Source: JALOLV01 sp046295175 (lineage in GTDB: Bacteria; Bacteroidota; Bacteroidia; Cytophagales; Spirosomataceae). Taken from it: a stretch of 64,000 bases of DNA. The stretch is from positions 1,178,001 through 1,242,000 of the forward strand of contig JBKBNY010000001.1 of NCBI GenBank assembly GCA_046295175.1. The letters are read 5' to 3'. The notes under the pieces are model-generated. The model was not told the DNA's origin and ran no database searches. It saw only the letters and a program-made list of their open reading frames with translations. Positions 58,851 to 64,000 of the stretch are shown piece by piece. Within the stretch, counting starts at the first letter, position 1. Each line of letters starts with the position of its first letter. The position numbers were made by a program, and so were the translations under genes.

Positions 58851-61382
58851 ATGAAAAGAAATGAGTTAGAAAAGGCCCTAAATAACATTAAAGAAAATGA
58901 ATTAGGTGAATTAATCAGAGACTGTTATACAGTATATCGTAAAGGGGGATTCACACCTTGTAGGTCTTGTAAAATCAAAGAAGATTTTACAAGACAGAAT
59001 CTCAATAGATGGATTAACGAAAATAAGAATAATTGTAAAATTCTAACTAATAAAAATCCACTTGATTTTGTCTTAGCTAATAATATGACAGGATTAAGTA
59101 GCATAACTAAAAATAAAGAAGGGGGTATAAGAAAACTCTACAATGAAATTGTATTGACATTGTTTTATGACAAATGTGGTATATCTCCAAAATTTGATGA
59201 GAATACCAACATTTTAAAAAGTAGCAAAGGCTCAAAATTCAACTCTGTTTATGATTACATAGATGGTATTGAAGAAGAAGCAAATCATTATTTATTTTAC
59301 TACCATAGAGCATCATCTTATGATTCAAAAAATCATTTGAAAGAAAGCGAGCATGTTGATAAGTGTAAAATTTCTATTGATTCAAATTGGAAAACAGCTA
59401 AAATGTATATATTGTATCCAAAGCCTAAAAATGGAGAGAGAGAATCATATACTCTTGAATTAGTTTGTAAAGAAATTAATTATATTGATGATAAAAATCC
59501 AATTAATTTAACATTCATTCAAGTAGAAAATAAAGAAACTACTTTTAGGAATATTTTTACAATTTTGATTAAACCTCAAAATAATTTCAAAAATAGTAAA
59601 TTCTTAACCACTTCATTTACAAAGATTCATCAGAAAAGGGGGTTTCCTACTTGTGGAATAGGTATTTTGGAAAAAGTAGAGGAAACAGAAATTAATGAAA
59701 AGTGGAATTCTGCAAAGCAAGTAGATGACATAATACATTATAAACTCAATGGTAAGAGGTATTTTGCTTTAAATCTTGAAGATAGCAGCGACAATCAAAG
59801 TGGTTTGGACAAATTAAAATTATTTCAAGGTATTTATAAAGGAACAATGGTATATAACCAAGGAGAGAATAAAGAACAAATTGCTATTTTCTATATGAGG
59901 TTATTCTCTAATGGAAATGTTCAGATATCAACTAAGGATGTTTTAGAATATACAGGACAATATAAGTTAGTTTATCAAAGTGATTCAAGGAATAAAAATA
60001 TTATTATTGATTTCAATTATAATGAAAAAGTAGATGCTTATTACTCCAAATTTATTTTAGATGTTCCACTTTCTGATTCATCAAGTACTATATACGGTGT
60101 AGCAATGTATGATGGATTACCACGTATTTCGAAAGTTTTTTTTGAAAAAGTAAATATTGAAATTAATGATAATATAACCCTGAAAACATTTATTGATAAA
60201 TTAAAAGATAACAAACCTAATTATTATTTGATATTTAATGGAGAAATACTAACTGAAGAAGTAAGAAAAATATTCTTTAACATAAATGATGAAATAAGTA
60301 AACAAAAGAAAAACTTTTTCTTAGAAGGTTTATCTCACCCAAGATATTCTGATGCCTTTATTCTTCAAAAAGTATCTGAGGAAGAACATGAATTACATGA
60401 AAATCTTTTGGGGTGTTATCATTTACTATCCTTTACATTAGAAGGTGGTAACAAAGGGATAAGAAAATATAAATTAAAAGATGCTACAATTTGGAAATAT
60501 CCTGTTGAGTTTTTTAAAAATGGGAAGACTAGAATGAAATTGCAAAATGGAGAGTTTGTCTGGGGAGAAGTAAAAAATACACTAAATAATTTGACAATTC
60601 ATTTTTTTGATGAAAAGTTAAAACTCTTTGCTTTATTTGAATTTCCTGACGAATTGCTTTACAAAGATAGAGATTTCAATCATATTTTTGGAACACTTGT
60701 ACGGATTAATAGGATTAATAATGAAAATATTAGCGAAGGTAGAGTATGTGTATTATTTAAGCAAAAAGATGTAAATTTTGATAATTTAGGTGTAAATGAG
60801 GGGTTAAGTTACAGTAAAACAGAAAATAAGAATGAAAAAGTTAATTTTGAACAACTGACAGAATGGGATGCAATTTATAATGGGAATGTTTCAATGTTAT
60901 CAGGACCCAATAATCGTATTGTAAGAGCCGAAAGTAATATACAGGACGCATATCCAAGATTAGATGAAAATAGCTACAAAAAAGACTACTTTTATAGTGC
61001 TTGTTATTTAATGTATTGTTATAATGAATCAAAAGAAAAATCAAAAAATGAATCAGAAAAAATAATAAAAGAGGTTAAAAACAGGTTATTTGCAGCTTGG
61101 ATTCACAGATTTGCAGCAACTCATTATATGGATAGAGAGATTGATAGTGCTGAAGACTATGATGATGATAAGGTACAAAAAAGTATAAACCAAATTTTAA
61201 TTGAACAGCAGGAATTGATATTAGCTATGAAGGAGAAAAAAATTTTTAATCAAGATACGTCCAAGATGGGTTTTTTTGCAAATGACGAAATTAGAGAAGA
61301 AATAAAAAGGTTGTGGGGAGAAGTTTTGTTTAAAAAAGACCAAGAGTTGAAAGAGTGGCTTGAAAAAAAATTAAAACGGTAA
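58851..61382 (+). CDS. AT-rich 843-residue orphan with three probable beta-rich modules
   Basis: Not recognised. Composition is far richer in A+T (and Lys/Asn/Ile) than neighbours. The N-terminus (1-145) is helical with two CxxC-like pairs (CRSC at 37-40). Three stretches at about 146-276, 322-434 and 515-638 share a pattern: a Gly-x-Tyr or Tyr-Tyr start, alternating strands, FSNG or FKNG in two of them, an I-(Y/F)-G turn and a closing strand ending in Glu-Lys or Phe-Lys. They look like repeated lipocalin-like barrels. The C-terminal ~200 residues are helical and charged. No signal peptide or membrane span. A perfect inverted repeat precedes it and a 35-bp repeat shared with 52397-53110 follows. 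Confidence 0.85.
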   Translation: MKRNELEKALNNIKENELGELIRDCYTVYRKGGFTPCRSCKIKEDFTRQNLNRWINENKNNCKILTNKNPLDFVLANNMTGLSSITKNKEGGIRKLYNEIVLTLFYDKCGISPKFDENTNILKSSKGSKFNSVYDYIDGIEEEANHYLFYYHRASSYDSKNHLKESEHVDKCKISIDSNWKTAKMYILYPKPKNGERESYTLELVCKEINYIDDKNPINLTFIQVENKETTFRNIFTILIKPQNNFKNSKFLTTSFTKIHQKRGFPTCGIGILEKVEETEINEKWNSAKQVDDIIHYKLNGKRYFALNLEDSSDNQSGLDKLKLFQGIYKGTMVYNQGENKEQIAIFYMRLFSNGNVQISTKDVLEYTGQYKLVYQSDSRNKNIIIDFNYNEKVDAYYSKFILDVPLSDSSSTIYGVAMYDGLPRISKVFFEKVNIEINDNITLKTFIDKLKDNKPNYYLIFNGEILTEEVRKIFFNINDEISKQKKNFFLEGLSHPRYSDAFILQKVSEEEHELHENLLGCYHLLSFTLEGGNKGIRKYKLKDATIWKYPVEFFKNGKTRMKLQNGEFVWGEVKNTLNNLTIHFFDEKLKLFALFEFPDELLYKDRDFNHIFGTLVRINRINNENISEGRVCVLFKQKDVNFDNLGVNEGLSYSKTENKNEKVNFEQLTEWDAIYNGNVSMLSGPNNRIVRAESNIQDAYPRLDENSYKKDYFYSACYLMYCYNESKEKSKNESEKIIKEVKNRLFAAWIHRFAATHYMDREIDSAEDYDDDKVQKSINQILIEQQELILAMKEKKIFNQDTSKMGFFANDEIREEIKRLWGEVLFKKDQELKEWLEKKLKR

Positions 61383-61404
61383 CAATCTTCGACAAATAAC
61401 TACA

Positions 61405-61439
61405 CCCAGTTTCTTCTTTTTTAACGCTAAACTTAACAC
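61405..61439 (+). repeat. 35-bp direct repeat, copy 2
   Basis: Matches 53165-53199 at 32 of 35 positions. It begins 23 bp after the stop of the 843-residue orphan gene. Confidence 0.85.
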
Positions 61440-61477
61440 ACTATAAAATAGAATACTTTGTAGAACAATATAAAAAA

Positions 61478-62938
61478 TTACTTCCTGAACACCCCATCAT
61501 AAAAACTACCCATGTATGAGCCCCAATGAAGTTTTTTGGGCATCGGGACGGTAGTTTTGAGGCAATTTACTCGCATCCCATCAAATGTGTAAGTTTTGAG
61601 TGGATTGGTTCCGTGTGCGTAAATGATGTCGAGAAAGCCATCGTTATCTAAATCGGTTAGTAGTGGTGTTGACGAAACATTATGACCAGCCAAGCCCTCA
61701 ACCATCGCCACAGATTCCTTATTCGTAAATTCGATGGCATAGAGCGTCGTGTAAAACGTCTTTCTGCTGAGTGAATCAAGCATCTGATAATCAACGCTTA
61801 GGATGGCTTCGTCAATGCCATCGCCTGTTAAATCGGCCACTACTGGGCTACTTGTTTGGTAGTACCCAAGCGAATCTAAATATTCGATTTTACCAGTTTT
61901 GCCATTGAGCATGGCTTGTTTTGTCCAAGACAATTCGGGCCAGACGCCTTGAGCAAACGAAACAAAGAAATCGGGTGTGGAATCTTTATTGAAGTACCCA
62001 ATTCCCATCGAGCTGTACGCTTCGGTATCGGCAATTCGGGTTGTCCAGAGGCTTTCAAAAGTTTTACCATCGAATGTCATCACTCTACCATCAACGGCAT
62101 TGACAACGATGTCTTCGATGTTATCTTCATTCAAATCTACCCAAGCGGGCGGTGCGATAAACCCTTTGTCGGGACTGGAGGTCAATTGTTTAGCAGCCGA
62201 CAAATCTCCTTTGATAATCATTCCGACATCCCCGACAAACAAATTACCGCCGACGGTTTCGCCACCTGTACCGAAGATAATCTTAGATTTTTCGGGCGAA
62301 TCTTTATCGAACCTGACGGCAATCGACATATAAATCTCTTTTTTATCGGGCATTTCGGCTTCGGCCAAGAGTTTACCAGTTGCCGAACTCAAAACAACGA
62401 TTCGTCCAGTTGCTCGGTTTGGGTCATGCGGTGGCACCCAAATATCGCCCCCATTCGAGATAATTATATCTTTCAGACCGTCTTTATCAACATCGTGAAT
62501 AAACTGCGGATTATAGAAATTGAACCAGCGTTTTTTACCATTATTTGAGTAGAAAGTGGTATCAAATCGCCAGATTGTTTTGCCATTTTTTCCATTCAAA
62601 ACCTTGAATTCTGACGAACGACCCGTAATAAAAACATCTTCGATTTGGTCATTATTAATATCCATCAAGGCTGGCGAACCAAAAATTTGGTCTCGTGCCG
62701 AATTCCGCCAAAGCATTTTACCCGTTTTTCCGTCTAAAGCAATCATCGCCGAATCGCAGGCTTGAAACTCAAGCCGACCAGCCCCCAAAACGATGTCTTT
62801 GACCCCATCTTTGTTTAAATCGGCAGCCCTCGGCGATGAGAAAGTGCCAACGGTTTTTAGCTCTGCCGACCAATTTGATTGAGCAGAAACCCCAAAACAG
62901 AGTAAATAAAATGCAAATACAAGAAGCTGGCGTTTCAT
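61478..62938 (-). CDS. Exported FG-GAP/VCBS-repeat propeller protein
   Basis: 486 residues. A signal peptide (RQLLVFAFYLLCFGVSAQ) is followed by about seven FG-GAP-type repeats with calcium-binding loops of the DxNxDGxxD kind: DLNKDGVKDIVLG, DINNDQIEDVFITG, DVDKDGLKDIIIS, DLNEDNIEDIVVN, DLTGDGIDEAILS and DLDNDGFLDIIYA. This forms an integrin-like propeller, probably periplasmic or surface-exposed. It also carries PQQ-like strand pairs (LDGKTGKMLWRN). No T9SS sorting domain is seen. A TATCTTTG promoter match lies at 62991-62998 on the minus strand. Confidence 0.88.
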   Translation of the reverse strand: MKRQLLVFAFYLLCFGVSAQSNWSAELKTVGTFSSPRAADLNKDGVKDIVLGAGRLEFQACDSAMIALDGKTGKMLWRNSARDQIFGSPALMDINNDQIEDVFITGRSSEFKVLNGKNGKTIWRFDTTFYSNNGKKRWFNFYNPQFIHDVDKDGLKDIIISNGGDIWVPPHDPNRATGRIVVLSSATGKLLAEAEMPDKKEIYMSIAVRFDKDSPEKSKIIFGTGGETVGGNLFVGDVGMIIKGDLSAAKQLTSSPDKGFIAPPAWVDLNEDNIEDIVVNAVDGRVMTFDGKTFESLWTTRIADTEAYSSMGIGYFNKDSTPDFFVSFAQGVWPELSWTKQAMLNGKTGKIEYLDSLGYYQTSSPVVADLTGDGIDEAILSVDYQMLDSLSRKTFYTTLYAIEFTNKESVAMVEGLAGHNVSSTPLLTDLDNDGFLDIIYAHGTNPLKTYTFDGMRVNCLKTTVPMPKKLHWGSYMGSFYDGVFRK

Positions 62939-62990
62939 AGTTTAAGGGTTTCCAAATTTTTATAAAGTGGCAATATTTGCTAATGGTATC

Positions 62991-62998
62991 CAAAGATA
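62991..62998 (-). promoter_or_regulatory. Candidate -7 promoter element for the FG-GAP gene
   Basis: Minus-strand TATCTTTG fits TAnnTTTG, 53 bp before the ATG at 62938. Confidence 0.5.
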
Positions 62999-63181
62999 AT
63001 ACTTATCAACTCGCTTCAAAAATCTAAGGTTATCCCCTTTCGTTTTCGATTAATTTACGATTATTTGGTTACTGATATTCGTTAATACTCATCCCTCATA
63101 AAAATATATTATTTTTTTTGGCCGTTAAATAACAAATGTACCTATACGTTAGGTTTATTAGAAAAGATTTCTAATTTTGAG

Positions 63182-63189
63182 TATATTTG
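63182..63189 (+). promoter_or_regulatory. Candidate -7 promoter element for the DUF3467 gene
   Basis: TATATTTG fits TAnnTTTG. Transcription would start near 63196, which rules out upstream start codons and supports the ATG at 63232. Confidence 0.55.
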
Positions 63190-63231
63190 CAACCGACTAT
63201 GGAGTCTAACCACTTAACCGTTTTTGTTCAA

Positions 63232-63561
63232 ATGGCAAAAAGAAAAGACGTTCAGGAAGAACCTGAACAACAAATAAATATTGAATTATCGGAGGAGATG
63301 GCTGAGGGAGTTTATGCAAATTTGGCAATGATAGCACATTCAAATACTGAATTTGTAATAGATTTTATAAGATTGATGCCCGGCGTACCTAAGGCAAAAG
63401 TGAAGTCGCGTGTGATTTTGACACCCGAACACGCCCAACGCTTACTGATGGCATTGCAAGATAATATTGCTAAATACGAAGATAATTTCGGTACGATTCG
63501 CGAGACCAACGAGCCTGTTCCGTTTCCGATGAATTTCGGAGGACCGATGGGTGAAGCCTGA
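63232..63561 (+). CDS. DUF3467-family protein
   Basis: 109 residues from the ATG at 63232. The frame opens at 63187, but that position overlaps the promoter match. The conserved core is INIELSEEMAEGVYANLAMIAHSNTEFVIDFIRLMPG...VILTPEHAQRLLMALQDNI, typical of this small cytoplasmic family found across Bacteroidota and other phyla. Function is not known. The C-terminal tail is Pro/Met/Gly-rich (PVPFPMNFGGPMG). It is followed by a strong terminator. Confidence 0.9.
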   Translation: MAKRKDVQEEPEQQINIELSEEMAEGVYANLAMIAHSNTEFVIDFIRLMPGVPKAKVKSRVILTPEHAQRLLMALQDNIAKYEDNFGTIRETNEPVPFPMNFGGPMGEA

Positions 63562-63601
63562 TTGATTTCGGGATTTATGTTTTCGGATTGAAGATTCTAT
63601 C

Positions 63602-63630
63602 AAGTCCGCAAAGAGAACCTTTGCGGACTT
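63602..63630 (+). terminator. Terminator after the DUF3467 gene
   Basis: AAGTCCGCAAAG pairs perfectly with CTTTGCGGACTT around a 5-base loop, then TTATTTTT. Confidence 0.88.
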
Positions 63631-63673
63631 TTATTTTTAGAAAATAGTGGTTCGATAAATGCATGTTTTCAAA

Positions 63674-64000
63674 TCATTCGTCTTTCATACACCTAAAACC
63701 TACGGTGGCGTTTCGTTCAAAACCCGCCGAAACCCATAAAAGGTGTTGCCGATGCGTCAACTTCTGAGGCCCACCCTGTACATACCACCAGCTTGCTGTT
63801 GGTTTAAAGTAAGAACCACCCTTGAGCATCACGTAGCTGTACGAAGCATTGGCATAAATATCATTGGTCATTTGCCAAACATTGCCGACTAAATCGTTGA
63901 TTAAAAGCGAATTAGGCGAGCGTACCCCAAGTTTATCTATCTTGCCGTTGCCATTATTTACTTTGGTAGAGTCATACTTCATTCCCCACGGATAATCACG
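63674..64000 (-). CDS. SUMF1/FGE-domain protein, C-terminal part (5' end outside window)
   Basis: The last 108 residues of a formylglycine-enzyme-fold protein; the frame stays open to the window edge. Visible motifs are DYPWGM, NGKIDKLGVRSPNSLLINDLVGNVWQMT (the GN-W motif of the family), MLKGGSYFKP and ATVGFRCMKD. The pair of active-site cysteines of true formylglycine-generating enzymes is not seen in the visible part, so it is more likely a structural or binding member, like GldK or GldJ. It is convergent with the DUF3467 gene. Confidence 0.87.
   Translation of the reverse strand, partial: RDYPWGMKYDSTKVNNGNGKIDKLGVRSPNSLLINDLVGNVWQMTNDIYANASYSYVMLKGGSYFKPTASWWYVQGGPQKLTHRQHLLWVSAGFERNATVGFRCMKDE

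Noticed and set aside
52397..61439. Integrative element or prophage
   Set aside because: No integrase, transposase, relaxase or phage structural gene, and no tRNA at either edge. An island remains possible from composition alone.
61916..62548. 210-codon plus-strand frame
   Set aside because: It lies wholly antisense to the FG-GAP gene, has no coherent domain and mirrors the codon pattern of the real gene.

Overview
This 64 kb window comes from a gliding, low-to-moderate GC member of the Bacteroidota, most likely order Cytophagales. The evidence is a complete gldK-gldL-gldM-gldN cluster (the type IX secretion and gliding motor core), extracellular proteins with T9SS-type C-terminal sorting domains, and many promoters of the Bacteroidetes form TAnnTTTG. 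Carotenoid genes (crtZ and an ABA4-like protein) suggest a pigmented bacterium. Genus cannot be fixed from the sequence; an Emticicia- or Arcicella-like relative is a guess.

Layout. 0-4 kb: end of an alkaline phosphatase, a large secreted endonuclease/exonuclease/phosphatase-fold protein, and a small orphan membrane protein. 4.4-9.2 kb: gldKLMN. 9.3-13.1 kb: rnc, fabF, acpP, kdsA and a tRNA-Gln. 13.5-16.3 kb: a HutC-type GntR regulator with a candidate operator, a Gfo/Idh/MocA dehydrogenase and a predicted 3'-5' exonuclease. 16.5-24 kb: serine hydrolase, Uma2 protein, rlmN, an ECF sigma factor with a membrane partner, a PDZ aspartyl protease, and a trehalase-family lipoprotein whose catalytic motifs are changed. 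24-28.3 kb: a T9SS cargo protein, then a LytS/LytTR two-component pair separated by a 22-bp tandem repeat array. 28.3-39.5 kb: GNAT, ABA4-like protein, ruvB, a membrane-anchored MutS-like ATPase, crtZ, M20 peptidase, exported RidA, PchB-like lyase/mutase, ogt, an RluA-type synthase, a fatty-acid desaturase and a NUDIX protein. 39.5-42.3 kb: a WYL-regulator operon with GyrI-like, SRPBCC, YdeI-like and MmcQ/YjbR genes. 42.3-52.3 kb: a T9SS-exported M4 metalloprotease, a multi-span glycosyltransferase-like protein, a DUF3298-type lipoprotein, a second Uma2 protein, an FGGY sugar kinase, a PMI-like cupin and an Nramp-like transporter without the usual metal motif. 52.4-61.4 kb: accessory region. 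61.5-64 kb: FG-GAP propeller protein, DUF3467 protein and the end of a SUMF1-domain protein.

The 52.4-61.4 kb stretch is the most unusual. Two markedly AT-rich orphan genes (52397-53110 and 58851-61382) lie on either side of a nitroreductase/HxlR pair, a VOC protein and a two-gene split homologue of VioB/RebD (bisindole-forming enzymes). Both orphan genes are followed by the same 35-bp sequence. The larger one encodes an 843-residue protein that looks like three copies of a beta-rich module between helical ends, and it sits 30 bp behind a perfect 24-bp inverted repeat. I recognise neither orphan.

The window is also rich in small dispersed palindromic repeats of at least four kinds. Two copies of one kind are inserted in frame inside protein-coding genes (46824-46856 and 49416-49450). 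No transposase, integrase, CRISPR array, rRNA or prophage was seen.
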